Source of the DNA: Candidatus Thalassarchaeaceae archaeon
GTDB lineage: Archaea; Thermoplasmatota; Poseidoniia; Poseidoniales; Thalassarchaeaceae
Direction of reading: 5' to 3'
Length of the DNA stretch: 14,055 nt
Assembly: GCA_029250565.1 (NCBI GenBank)
Contig: JAQXFA010000135.1
Location: 1 to 14,055 of the forward strand
Within the stretch, counting starts at the first letter, position 1. The number at the start of each line of letters is the position of its first letter. Under the pieces are notes generated by a model. The model was not told the origin of the DNA and did not search any database. It saw only the letters and a list, made by a program, of their open reading frames with translations. Both the position numbers and the translations under genes were made by a program. Shown piece by piece: positions 5,240-13,218 of the stretch.

Positions 5240-6283
5240 TTACTCAACGGTAATTTCAGCTGTTGGCACGGCTCTAATCCAGCCAAATTCATCAACACCA
5301 GCTTGAACTTGAATGGAGGTTAGTAAGTCATACAGTTCTTGAGTTACTGGCCCAACCTGATTATTGCAATAACTTGTACATATATCACCTTGACATATTG
5401 CACCAATTGGTGATATTACTGCAGCAGTTCCAGCACAGAAGCATTCGTCAGCCTCTAAGACAAATTGAATATCCACTTTTTCTTCCCTAACTTCGTATCC
5501 TTTGTGTCGTGCTAAGTCAATAATACTCGCACGTGTTATTCCTGGGAGAATGGTGCCCGTAAGTTCAGGTGTGTAGATTATTCCATCCTTAACGCAGAAG
5601 AAATTAGCTGCACCCACTTCTTCGATGTATCTGTGGTGAACAGCGTCCAAATAGATAATTTCAGCAAATCCATCACTTTTTGCATTCTTACTAGGCATCA
5701 TGCCAGGCGCATAATTCCCGATAGCTTTGACCGCACCTGAACCCCCTGGGGCAGCGCGGTGAAATTCGTCTGAAACTTTCAGTGCAATCGGATGCATCCC
5801 TCCTTTGAAGTAAGGGCCAACCGGACAAACATAGATCATGAAAGTGTATTCAGGTGAAGGTGCTACTCCAAGAATCGCACCAGTCCCCCATAGAACTGGT
5901 CGAATATATAGTGCTCCTTTTCCAGTAGGTGGTACCCAACGTGCATTTGCCGCTACAACTTGTTCAATAGCATTGAGAAACATTTCTTCTGGTATTGGTG
6001 GCATACCTAATCTTCTCGCCCCATCAGCTAGGCGCTGAGCATTTCGCTCGGGGCGGAACAGAACAATTCCACCATTGACACCTCGCTGTGCTTTCATTCC
6101 CTCAAACAGCCCTTGGCCGTAATTTAGGACTCCAGCGGCTGGTGAAATTGTGATGTCACCATAAGGTTCCAATTCACCTTCCTGCCATTGCTCACCTTGT
6201 TTACAAGTGGAGCGATACATCATGTCAGTTGGTGTGAAACTGAATGTCATAGCGTCCCAATCAATTGACACATCATCACTCAT
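5240..6283 (-). CDS. ilvE: Branched-chain amino acid aminotransferase (class IV PLP enzyme)
   Basis: A 347-residue enzyme interconverting Leu, Ile and Val with their 2-oxo acids, with glutamate as amino partner. Family blocks appear in order: GVLNYGQGLFEGMKAQR, FRPERNAQRL, GKGALYIRPVLWGTGAILG, PGGSGAVKAIGNYAPG with the PLP lysine at Lys186, EVGAANFF, the TGTILPGITRASII segment and DECFCAGTAAVISPIG. The long form with an N-terminal extension and the WVPPTGKGALYIRP block match the type II branch (plants, animals, many bacteria) rather than the roughly 290-residue form usual in archaea. The start is ATG 6283, with GGTGAT six bases upstream; a TTG two codons earlier is possible. It is divergent from DNA polymerase B and convergent with SRP19. 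Confidence 0.95.
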   Translation of the reverse strand: MSDDVSIDWDAMTFSFTPTDMMYRSTCKQGEQWQEGELEPYGDITISPAAGVLNYGQGLFEGMKAQRGVNGGIVLFRPERNAQRLADGARRLGMPPIPEEMFLNAIEQVVAANARWVPPTGKGALYIRPVLWGTGAILGVAPSPEYTFMIYVCPVGPYFKGGMHPIALKVSDEFHRAAPGGSGAVKAIGNYAPGMMPSKNAKSDGFAEIIYLDAVHHRYIEEVGAANFFCVKDGIIYTPELTGTILPGITRASIIDLARHKGYEVREEKVDIQFVLEADECFCAGTAAVISPIGAICQGDICTSYCNNQVGPVTQELYDLLTSIQVQAGVDEFGWIRAVPTAEITVE

Positions 6284-6408
6284 TTCCAATCACCTTTGCC
6301 TGCCCACGGCGGCTCATTCAAACTCCAAGACGTGGACTCGGTTATCAACCGTTACCCTTTTTCGGGTTCCGAGGGTTCTTTGGGCTCTTACCATGTCGGG
6401 GGAGTTGG

Positions 6409-9072
6409 ATGGTGCTTACAACTGTGCAAAGTTGCGTGGTGCAAGGCTCCTACATGGGGAGGGATACCGACTCGGGTCCTGAAACAGTGATTGAGTTGTG
6501 GTGTCGAGCGCGCGAGGGGCACTCGGTTCTATTATTGGTTACAGGAGTTCGACCATGGCTAGAAATTTCAGTTCCAGGGAGGCCGAAAACTCCACCAAAC
6601 ATTGACGATTTATTAGACCAGGTTAGGGCAACAAAAGGTGTCACGAAAATACACGAGCCAGTTGACAAATGGTCTGAGATGGGCGTGAAGCCGCATTGGC
6701 GCGTTGAAGTCTCTCAGCCTTGGGCTGTTTCAACCGGTCCAAAGGTAAGGGAGCAATTAGAGCGGGATTGGACTGTGACAAGTGCTGATATTCCGTTCAT
6801 TAATCGCTTGTTCATGGACAATGATATCGGCCCACATATTTCTACAGAAGTTGAAGTCTTGTGGGCTAGTTCAGATGTCCCAGATACTTTGTTTGAAGAA
6901 TTACCTGAATCAAATAAGGGTGATTCCGGAAGACTTCAGGCTGCAGATAAGATTCGCGAGATAGGTGGTTCAGGACTCTATCCTGTTGACTTGATAGCGA
7001 CTTGTGATTTTACAAAAATTGTACGCTGTGAACCATTCCCCACTCCTTTCGTTTTGATGTCTTTTGATCTTGAGACATCAATTGTTGAAGAGACTATTTT
7101 GTGTGCTGCTGCAGTTATTCAGCAAGGAGATGGAGAGCGCGTAATCCGTGAATTTCAAGGGGGCGAAAAAGAAATTTTGGCAGGGCTCAGTAAATTGGTC
7201 AGAGAGTTTGACCCTGACATAATTACTGGCTACAACATAGACAATTTTGATTTGCCACGTTTGCAAACTCGCATGAAATCCCTTGCCAATAAGAAAGATT
7301 TCTCAAGTGGCGCAGATTTGTTCGGCTGGGGGCGAGTGCCAATCATAGAGAGTGAAGCAAAGCGATTGATTCCCGGCCGAGATTCTAACCGCAGAACTTG
7401 GCGGATTCATGGCCGCTGTGTTCTTGATACTTGGTGGCAGGCAAGGACAGTATTACGGCCAAAGCGCGAGACTCTCAAATATGTCTGTAGATTGCTTTGG
7501 CCTGAAAACGAAGAATTACAAAAGATGGATGTTGATGCATCTCAGATGGATAAAGAATGGGCTGAAAGGCCAGATGTTGTAATGGAATATTGTGTTCAAG
7601 ATACTATTTTACCATTGGAAATTTTGAAAGAAATTTCCGCAGTCAAGAGAAAGGAAGCATTAGCATCTGTAGCAGGGGTCCCGTTAGAAGTAGCAATTTC
7701 AGGAACCACCTCACAATGGATTGATAGTCTTGTCATTAGAATTGCAGACAGAGAAAATATTGCAGTTCCTCGAACAAATAGAGGCGGTCGTGGCGAGCAA
7801 ATTGTTGGTGGTTATGTACACGAAGTGGAAGCGGGTGTATCCCGATGGATTGCCGTACTCGATTTCAAATCAATGTACCCTTCAATCATGATTTCAAACA
7901 ATATTTGTTATACAACAAGAATTGACAAAAACACCCGCCCTGATGAAGTTCCAGAATCGGGTTTCCACGAATCCCCCTATGGGGCGAAATTTCTGCCGGT
8001 GGAAACACGTCGAGGATTAATCCCTCGTCTCCTTGAAGATTTGATGCAGTTGCGGACCGACCACAAATCTGCTCTCAAAACAGCTCAAGAATCAGGTGAT
8101 AAAGTAGCCGAGCAATTCCACGATAAAATGCAATACGCGGTAAAAATTCTAATGAATTCATTTTACGGGGTTTTTGCTTCCAAATTCTATCGTTTCACCC
8201 ACGAAGATTTGGGTTCATCAATCACCGCTTGGGCGAGATCCAACATCAAGGATATCATCAATCAACTCGATGAAGAAGGCAACCATGTGGTTTACAGTGA
8301 CACTGACAGCGTGTTTGTAGAAGCACCAGTCAAGGAAGATGCCCCCCTAAAGGAGCCTGCCGAAGGGGAAGACCGTACGGCTTGGGATGAAGCATCAAAT
8401 GAACTCGTCAAATTTGGTGATGAATTAGCAGACCGCTTCACCAAAGAAGGAGCCGAACTAGAATTTGAGACAGGGCTCTCATCATTCTTTAGTCACGGTG
8501 CTAAAAAGCGCTATGTCGGCCAAGTAATATGGCCTGAACCAAAACTCCTCATACGTGGTTATGAAGTGAGAAGAACCGATTCATTCACCTTACTTACAGA
8601 TGCGATGACTGAACTTTTTGAGATGATTCTTGATGGCGAATCAGATGCCGCGGTGAATATGTGTATTTCGTTGATTAAGAAAGTGAAAGATGGCAATGTC
8701 GCACCACGAGATTTGGTGATTAGTAAATCATGCAAAGGAAAGGTTGGCGCTGGCGGAGTAATAGACTTCTCCAGCGCATATGTTAATCCAGATAGGATGG
8801 TACAGGTTAGAGCTGCTAAACAGCGTATTGCATCAGGCCTCAATTTCACCCCGGGAATGAAAGTTGGATGGTTGGTCACTGATTTTAGCAAAAGTCCGAT
8901 GCAAGTCGCCGCTTGGTTAGAAGATGAAACAGGGGTTGAACAAACTGAATATGACCCCGATTTCTACGTCAAACGCTTGGCTACAGCCCTTGGCCGCATT
9001 ACCGAAGCATTTGGTTGGAGTGGTGAAGATTTAATCAAAGGCAACCGACAAGCAAATCTTTTCAGTTTTTGA
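6409..9072 (+). CDS. polB: Family B DNA polymerase with 3'-5' exonuclease
   Basis: An 887-residue replicative polymerase. The N-terminal domain retains the archaeal SADIPFINR block (125-133), part of the region that senses template uracil in relatives. Exonuclease motifs are FDLET (Asp220, Glu222), NIDNFD (Asp281) and YCVQD (Tyr394, Asp398). Polymerase motifs are DFKSMYPSI (motif A, Asp485), KILMNSFYG (motif B, Lys579, Asn583, Tyr586) and YSDTDS (motif C, Asp631 and Asp633). All catalytic residues are intact and there is no intein. After motif C an acidic insert (about 638-655) adds length compared with Pyrococcus PolB (about 775). The C terminus QANLFSF resembles a PCNA-interacting peptide. 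The start at ATG 6409 is chosen because GGGGAG lies just upstream; the frame is open back to 6265, but that part overlaps ilvE and has no family match. It is divergent from ilvE. Confidence 0.97.
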   Translation: MVLTTVQSCVVQGSYMGRDTDSGPETVIELWCRAREGHSVLLLVTGVRPWLEISVPGRPKTPPNIDDLLDQVRATKGVTKIHEPVDKWSEMGVKPHWRVEVSQPWAVSTGPKVREQLERDWTVTSADIPFINRLFMDNDIGPHISTEVEVLWASSDVPDTLFEELPESNKGDSGRLQAADKIREIGGSGLYPVDLIATCDFTKIVRCEPFPTPFVLMSFDLETSIVEETILCAAAVIQQGDGERVIREFQGGEKEILAGLSKLVREFDPDIITGYNIDNFDLPRLQTRMKSLANKKDFSSGADLFGWGRVPIIESEAKRLIPGRDSNRRTWRIHGRCVLDTWWQARTVLRPKRETLKYVCRLLWPENEELQKMDVDASQMDKEWAERPDVVMEYCVQDTILPLEILKEISAVKRKEALASVAGVPLEVAISGTTSQWIDSLVIRIADRENIAVPRTNRGGRGEQIVGGYVHEVEAGVSRWIAVLDFKSMYPSIMISNNICYTTRIDKNTRPDEVPESGFHESPYGAKFLPVETRRGLIPRLLEDLMQLRTDHKSALKTAQESGDKVAEQFHDKMQYAVKILMNSFYGVFASKFYRFTHEDLGSSITAWARSNIKDIINQLDEEGNHVVYSDTDSVFVEAPVKEDAPLKEPAEGEDRTAWDEASNELVKFGDELADRFTKEGAELEFETGLSSFFSHGAKKRYVGQVIWPEPKLLIRGYEVRRTDSFTLLTDAMTELFEMILDGESDAAVNMCISLIKKVKDGNVAPRDLVISKSCKGKVGAGGVIDFSSAYVNPDRMVQVRAAKQRIASGLNFTPGMKVGWLVTDFSKSPMQVAAWLEDETGVEQTEYDPDFYVKRLATALGRITEAFGWSGEDLIKGNRQANLFSF

Positions 9073-9094
9073 TTTTACGCGAAAGCCTATTTCG
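9059..9094 (+). terminator. T-rich tract and small hairpin at the end of polB
   Basis: CTTTTCAGTTTTTGATTTTA spans the polB stop codon and is followed by the hairpin CGAAA-GCCTA-TTTCG at 9080-9094. The oligo-T groups suit archaeal termination, which would separate polB from the lipoprotein gene. Function is inferred. Confidence 0.4.
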
Positions 9095-9177
9095 GGCGGT
9101 GAAATGTGCTAATAGAAAGCGAATGTAACCTATACTCATTACCGAATGGTTGATGATAGGCCGCCACCCGGTATAGC

Positions 9178-10344
9178 ATGATGAAGAGACATAACGTTAG
9201 TTCCAAGGTTCTCGTTTTGACATTACTTCTAGCGGCAATAACTCCTGGTTGTTTAGAGTCATTCAGTTCTAATTCTGCACCATCAGCATCTTTTTCATTA
9301 CAAGAAAGTGGTACTTTGAAGGCAGGCATGTTACTTCATTTTGATGCAACAGCATCTTCAGACCCAGATAGTGATGATTTGACTTATTCGTGGAATTTTG
9401 GTGATACGAATACTGCTACAGGAGAAACAACATCTCACACATATAGTTCAGAAGGAGAATATATTGTCAAATTATCAGTCTCGGATGGGGATTTTGCAAC
9501 AGAGAAAACCATGACTCTGGATATTCTTTCAGAGGATGCTGCGGTTCCAATCGCAGAAATCATTACTGCAAAGGATGACGATTGTGATGACGAACCTGCA
9601 TCTAGTTCAGGGACCTATATCCTCGTTTGGATTTGTGATGACACAATGGATGAAGGGACTAGGGACTGGGACCCAGAAACCACTCTAACTCTAGATGCAA
9701 GCGAAAGTGAAGCTGGTGGCACAGAATCTTGGTTAGTTTCTTGGAAGTGGGATCTCAACATCTACATTGATAGTGATGGAGATGGTGACAAGACCAATGA
9801 TAATGATGCTGATGGAGAAACCTATTCTTGGACCACACCACCAGGTGAATGGAAGGTACGCCTAACAGTAACAGATGACCAAGGAATGGTTACAACCGAG
9901 GATACTTGGGTGTACGTTAATGCACGTGCAATTTGGAGTGATTTAGAGATTGGCCGTAACAATTCTGCTGATAATCCGCGCCAAGAGTTCACTGCCCCAT
10001 TAACGTATGATTTTGAAAACTCTCACAAATTGAATCAGTTCAAGACTAGGATTGTTTATCCACAGAAAGATCCAGGTATGGGTTGTGGTGCAGCTTGTGA
10101 ACGGTCAAATCATATGGACATATATTTCTACAACGACACGGATGAAGAAGTCCGCAACAGTAGCGCAAATTCAGATGCGCCCACAGATTCAGACTGTTCT
10201 TCAGATAATTATTGTTTGACTATGACCGCTAGTACTGGGGATTTCCGAAACCATTTGGATGGAAGGTGGTTGGTTCAAATATTCAATGATCAACAGCATA
10301 ACGCGGAAATTGTTGAAGTACAGATAATTCTGAAATATAAATGA
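9178..10344 (+). CDS. Putative lipoprotein with PKD domains and a P-domain-like C terminus
   Basis: A 388-residue exported protein. The signal peptide (1-24) ends AAITPGC, so Cys25 is a candidate lipidated cysteine, although the lipobox is imperfect (Thr and Pro at -3 and -2). Residues 35-116 form a clear PKD domain (FDATASSDPDSDDLTYSWNF, then GEYIVKLSVSDG). Residues 125-248 look like a second PKD-like domain interrupted by an acidic loop, IDSDGDGDKTNDNDADGE, which resembles a Ca2+-binding DxDxDG loop. Residues 250-388 have a jelly-roll pattern ending in GRWLVQIFNDQQHNAEIVEV, similar to the closing strand of proprotein-convertase P domains. Six cysteines after Cys25 may form disulfides. There is no catalytic domain, so a binding or scaffold role at the surface is inferred. 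ATG at 9181 is an alternative start. It lies between polB and EF-1A without obvious functional link. Confidence 0.82.
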   Translation: MMKRHNVSSKVLVLTLLLAAITPGCLESFSSNSAPSASFSLQESGTLKAGMLLHFDATASSDPDSDDLTYSWNFGDTNTATGETTSHTYSSEGEYIVKLSVSDGDFATEKTMTLDILSEDAAVPIAEIITAKDDDCDDEPASSSGTYILVWICDDTMDEGTRDWDPETTLTLDASESEAGGTESWLVSWKWDLNIYIDSDGDGDKTNDNDADGETYSWTTPPGEWKVRLTVTDDQGMVTTEDTWVYVNARAIWSDLEIGRNNSADNPRQEFTAPLTYDFENSHKLNQFKTRIVYPQKDPGMGCGAACERSNHMDIYFYNDTDEEVRNSSANSDAPTDSDCSSDNYCLTMTASTGDFRNHLDGRWLVQIFNDQQHNAEIVEVQIILKYK

Positions 10345-10390
10345 GGCAATTCGCGTCCCAGTGCACCTTTTAGGGATCTTATCAAGGAAC

Positions 10391-10400
10391 CTTTAATCTG
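10391..10400 (+). promoter_or_regulatory. Possible TATA element for EF-1A
   Basis: CTTTAATCTG lies 58-67 bases before the EF-1A ATG, in the 113-base gap after the lipoprotein gene. A transcript starting about 25 bases further on would have a leader of roughly 35 bases that includes the strong Shine-Dalgarno sequence. This is based on composition only. Confidence 0.3.
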
Positions 10401-10435
10401 CGAGTGGTTCAAATAGGGGTGGTCAGTCGGCGGGT

Positions 10436-10449
10436 CACTCAAAGGAGTG
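10436..10449 (+). promoter_or_regulatory. Shine-Dalgarno AAAGGAG within a short hairpin before EF-1A
   Basis: CACTC-AAAG-GAGTG is an inverted repeat with five-base arms and a four-base loop. The ribosome binding site AAAGGAG (10441-10447) fills the loop and part of the 3' arm, ten bases before the ATG at 10458. The binding site decides the start codon; the hairpin's effect is inferred. Confidence 0.5.
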
Positions 10450-10457
10450 TATATACT

Positions 10458-11747
10458 ATGGGTTCACAATGGGAAGATAAGAGCAAGGATCACTTGAACA
10501 TCGTTTTTGTAGGTCACGTTGACCACGGAAAATCGACCACAGTAGGTCGTTTAATGCTAGACAGCGGGCACATCGATGCTCACGTTATTGAGAAGTTCGA
10601 GAAGGAAGCATCAGAGCGTGGAAAGGCGGGATTCGGTTTCGCTTACGTAATGGATGGATTGAAGGAAGAGCGCGAACGTGGTATTACCATCGACGTTGCA
10701 CACAAAGAATTCTACACACCTAACTATTACTTTACAGTCATCGATGCACCTGGTCACCGTGATTTCGTCAAGAATATGATTACTGGTACCAGCCAAGCAG
10801 ATGCAGCAGTTCTGAATGTTGCAGCTAACGATGGTGTCAACGCACAAACTAAGGAACACGCTTTCTTGGCTAAGGTTCTTGGTGTAAAGGAACTAATCGT
10901 CAACGTCAACAAGATGGATATCTCTGGTGTTGATTGGTCACAAGATAAGTACAACAGTGTTGTTGAAGAAGTATCTAATCTACTAAGAATGGCTGGTTTC
11001 AAGCCTGATGATATTCCTTTCGTCCCATGCAGTGCTATTGAAGGCGACAACATATACAACAAGAGTGACAACACTCCATGGTACTCCGGACCAACTCTGT
11101 TCGAAGCTATTGATGGAGTGCAGTTGCCACCAAAGCCAATTGACAAGCCACTACGTTTGCCAATTCAAGATGTTTACAAGATCGGCGGTATCGGAACAGT
11201 TCCAGTTGGTAAGATTGAAACTGGTACTCTAAACGCTGGAAAGACAGTTCAGTTCAACCCTTCAGAGAAGAGCGCTGAAGTAAAGTCAATCGAAATGCAC
11301 CACACAGTTGTCGACAAGGCACAACCTGGTGACAACGTTGGATTCAACGTTCGTGGACTTTCAGCAACTGACATCCGCCGTGGTGACGTTGCAGGATACA
11401 CTGACACCCCTCCAATGTACGTTCGACACGATGAGACCTTCATTGGTCAAATCCAGTTGATGGACATCCCTAAGGCAATTGGAGCTGGATACACACCTGT
11501 GTTCCACGCACACACTGCACAAGTGGCTGTTCGCTTTGCTGAACTTCTTGAGAAGACCAGTAAGGGTCAGAAGACACCTAACCCAGACTTCCTAGTAACT
11601 GGTGATGCATGTCTAGTACGTTTCGCACCAACCAAGCCAATGGCAATCGAGCAGGCAGATACGTTCCCTGAATTGTCTCGCTTCGCTATTCGTGACATGG
11701 GTAAGACCGTGGCTGCTGGCGTTTGTATGAAGATTGAGAAGAAGTGA
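10458..11747 (+). CDS. tuf: Translation elongation factor 1-alpha (EF-1A, EF-Tu family)
   Basis: A 429-residue GTPase that brings aminoacyl-tRNA to the ribosome. G-domain motifs are all present: GHVDHGKST (19-27), ERGITID (73-79), DAPGH (96-100), NKMD (151-154) and CSAIEG after residue 180. Domains 2 and 3 follow, with GTVPVGKIETG, RGDVAGY and DMGKTVAAGV in the expected order. Length and sequence are those of archaeal EF-1A (about 420-435 residues). The ATG at 10458 is chosen over an upstream GTG at 10404 because AAAGGAG sits ten bases before it and the family N terminus begins here. Lysine is encoded almost only by AAG, and C-ending codons are frequent, unlike in the flanking lipoprotein gene, as expected for very high expression. 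S10 follows 52 bases later, a pairing common in archaea. Confidence 0.98.
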   Translation: MGSQWEDKSKDHLNIVFVGHVDHGKSTTVGRLMLDSGHIDAHVIEKFEKEASERGKAGFGFAYVMDGLKEERERGITIDVAHKEFYTPNYYFTVIDAPGHRDFVKNMITGTSQADAAVLNVAANDGVNAQTKEHAFLAKVLGVKELIVNVNKMDISGVDWSQDKYNSVVEEVSNLLRMAGFKPDDIPFVPCSAIEGDNIYNKSDNTPWYSGPTLFEAIDGVQLPPKPIDKPLRLPIQDVYKIGGIGTVPVGKIETGTLNAGKTVQFNPSEKSAEVKSIEMHHTVVDKAQPGDNVGFNVRGLSATDIRRGDVAGYTDTPPMYVRHDETFIGQIQLMDIPKAIGAGYTPVFHAHTAQVAVRFAELLEKTSKGQKTPNPDFLVTGDACLVRFAPTKPMAIEQADTFPELSRFAIRDMGKTVAAGVCMKIEKK

Positions 11748-11799
11748 TTACCTTAACTTTGGAGAACACTGAGAATTAATTTCACAGGTTGGTTTCTCT

Positions 11800-12132
11800 A
11801 TGGCAAGCATCACAGCAATCAAAGTTACTGGTATGAACCATGTTGATGTTGATAGTTTGTGTGATGGAATCAAACAGATTTCAGATCAAACAGGTGTCTC
11901 AATGAGAGGCCCAATACCACTACCAACCCGTCGTTTAGTTGTTCCATGCCGCAAAGCACCCGATGGTGAAGGAAATGAAACATGGGATCACTGGGAAATG
12001 CGAGTTCACAAGCGTTTAATCGAGTTGGAAATCAACTCAACCAAGGATGAAGCAGTTCTTGCACGGGTTGTCCACGGTTTGGAAATCCCAGATACTGTAA
12101 CCATTGAGATTACTCTGCGCAATGTCAACTAG
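11800..12132 (+). CDS. rps10: 30S ribosomal protein S10 (uS10)
   Basis: A 110-residue protein of the small-subunit head. The block MRGPIPLPTRRLVVPCRKAP and then WEMRVHKRLIELEINSTKDE are the S10 signatures that contact 16S rRNA, and the C-terminal IPDTVTIEITLRN closes the ferredoxin-like fold. Length is usual for archaeal S10 (about 100-105 residues) with a slightly longer middle loop (PDGEGNETWDH). It follows EF-1A and is likely co-transcribed with it; AGGTTGG provides a weak ribosome binding site. Its stop codon lies five bases from the stop of the opposing GINS gene, so the 3' ends of the two transcripts must overlap or meet here. Confidence 0.97.
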   Translation: MASITAIKVTGMNHVDVDSLCDGIKQISDQTGVSMRGPIPLPTRRLVVPCRKAPDGEGNETWDHWEMRVHKRLIELEINSTKDEAVLARVVHGLEIPDTVTIEITLRNVN

Positions 12133-12137
12133 ATACA

Positions 12138-13076
12138 TCAAGCGATAGATGCATCTTCTGCGAAACCTGCTGCAATCAATCCAGTTGCGAAGTCAGTTTC
12201 ACAAAATTCAACATCACCTTGCATCAGTTCTAACTCGTTTCCATTTGAATCCATAATTGATGTTGGTAAATCGGTTAACATCTTGATACGGATCATTCCT
12301 TCACTAGCTGCATCAGTTGAATCCTCTTTTTCTTCTACCAATACGCTTTCAGTAGGATGTGAATCTTCCTTACTTGTGACGTCTGGTTTTACCATCCCAG
12401 AGGTTGGGTAAGCACTCATTTTGGCAATCCTCTGTTCTTCATCCTCATCAGGGTCTTCGTATGGTTGAGATTCAACTTCCTTGACAACAACCTTTGGAGG
12501 TCCTTGTCCTGTAATCCCCCCTTCATCCTTGACAAACGAGTCTAACTGTACTGTGCCTTGCTCCACAATAGGGTTTTGTTCGGTTTCCCCAACCAATCCT
12601 TTTTGCAATACATTCCATGAAACATGGTGTTTGTATTTCTCAATCAGTGAATTCAGACCCTCGTAAAACGCTCTCTCTGCTGCGTCATGCCTCTGCCAGT
12701 CAAGTGGATTGAGAGGACTCTTTTCTTCTCCTAGTACATCGCCATAAGGAGCAGATGCTAGATTATTGGTGGATGCATGCCTAACGAAAGCAGTCAATCG
12801 GTGTTGAGTTAGATCAGCAACAGACCTTCTGACATTCCCTTGGCGTCGGCTGAGATTTTGTGCTTTCACACTCCAACCTTCTGATTTTCCAACCTCAGCC
12901 AGTTCAATATCGATGTTTGCAAGAAGTGTTGAAACTTGTGCCCAAAAATCAGGTCGAGGTAATTCAATTGGATGATTTTGTTTGGCTTGTTGTCTCACTA
13001 AACTGAATAATTGGTTCTCAATTGCTTGCAATTGTGCCGTGCTAACTCGCTTAGATTCACCCCCCTCGCCGCTCAT
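12138..13076 (-). CDS. GINS51-like DNA replication protein (Psf1/Sld5-type)
   Basis: A 312-residue protein with A-domain then B-domain order, as in GINS51/Sld5/Psf1. The helical A domain (about 10-155) includes ELPRPDFWAQVSTLLANID (38-56), QGNVRRSVADLTQHRLTAFV (79-98) and LDWQRHDAAERAFYEGLNSL (125-144), each matching the pattern of archaeal GINS51 (P-x-DFYExV, NARxxLEDxxExRxxKIxxLA, LxxEExxLYxxLxxLL). A linker of about 100 residues rich in Asp and Glu (including EDPDEDEEQR) leads to a short B domain (261-308: MIRIKMLTDLPTSIMDSNGN, ELELMQGDV, LIAAGFAE). GINS links MCM helicase to Cdc45/RecJ at the replication fork. The family is about 190 residues in most archaea, so the linker is unusually long. 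ATG 13076 is preferred over GTG 13103. The family call is inference from motifs. Confidence 0.75.
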   Translation of the reverse strand: MSGEGGESKRVSTAQLQAIENQLFSLVRQQAKQNHPIELPRPDFWAQVSTLLANIDIELAEVGKSEGWSVKAQNLSRRQGNVRRSVADLTQHRLTAFVRHASTNNLASAPYGDVLGEEKSPLNPLDWQRHDAAERAFYEGLNSLIEKYKHHVSWNVLQKGLVGETEQNPIVEQGTVQLDSFVKDEGGITGQGPPKVVVKEVESQPYEDPDEDEEQRIAKMSAYPTSGMVKPDVTSKEDSHPTESVLVEEKEDSTDAASEGMIRIKMLTDLPTSIMDSNGNELELMQGDVEFCETDFATGLIAAGFAEDASIA

Positions 13077-13218
13077 TTCAACTCGCCCGATTTCCCTCTG
13101 CACGAAGGCATCCTAAGAATGCTTCACTCAAAATCATACTACAATTTGGATAACTCAGTCATGGTTGGAGAGAGTTCAAACGAAGTGAGCACACCCAGTT
13201 ATGTGCAGAGGCGGAGCC

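Noticed and set aside
6265..6408. Upstream extension of DNA polymerase B by 48 codons
   Set aside because: It begins at TTG within ilvE on the other strand, has no family match, and the ATG at 6409 has a nearby GGGGAG and gives the expected N terminus.
8559..8891. Minus-strand open frame opposite DNA polymerase B
   Set aside because: It lies entirely within the intact polymerase gene, and its translation has no recognisable features.
10404..10457. Upstream extension of EF-1A by 18 codons
   Set aside because: The sequence does not match the family, and the strong AAAGGAG is correctly spaced for the ATG at 10458.
10611..11146. Minus-strand open frames opposite EF-1A
   Set aside because: They are shadows of a highly biased gene; translations show no family features.
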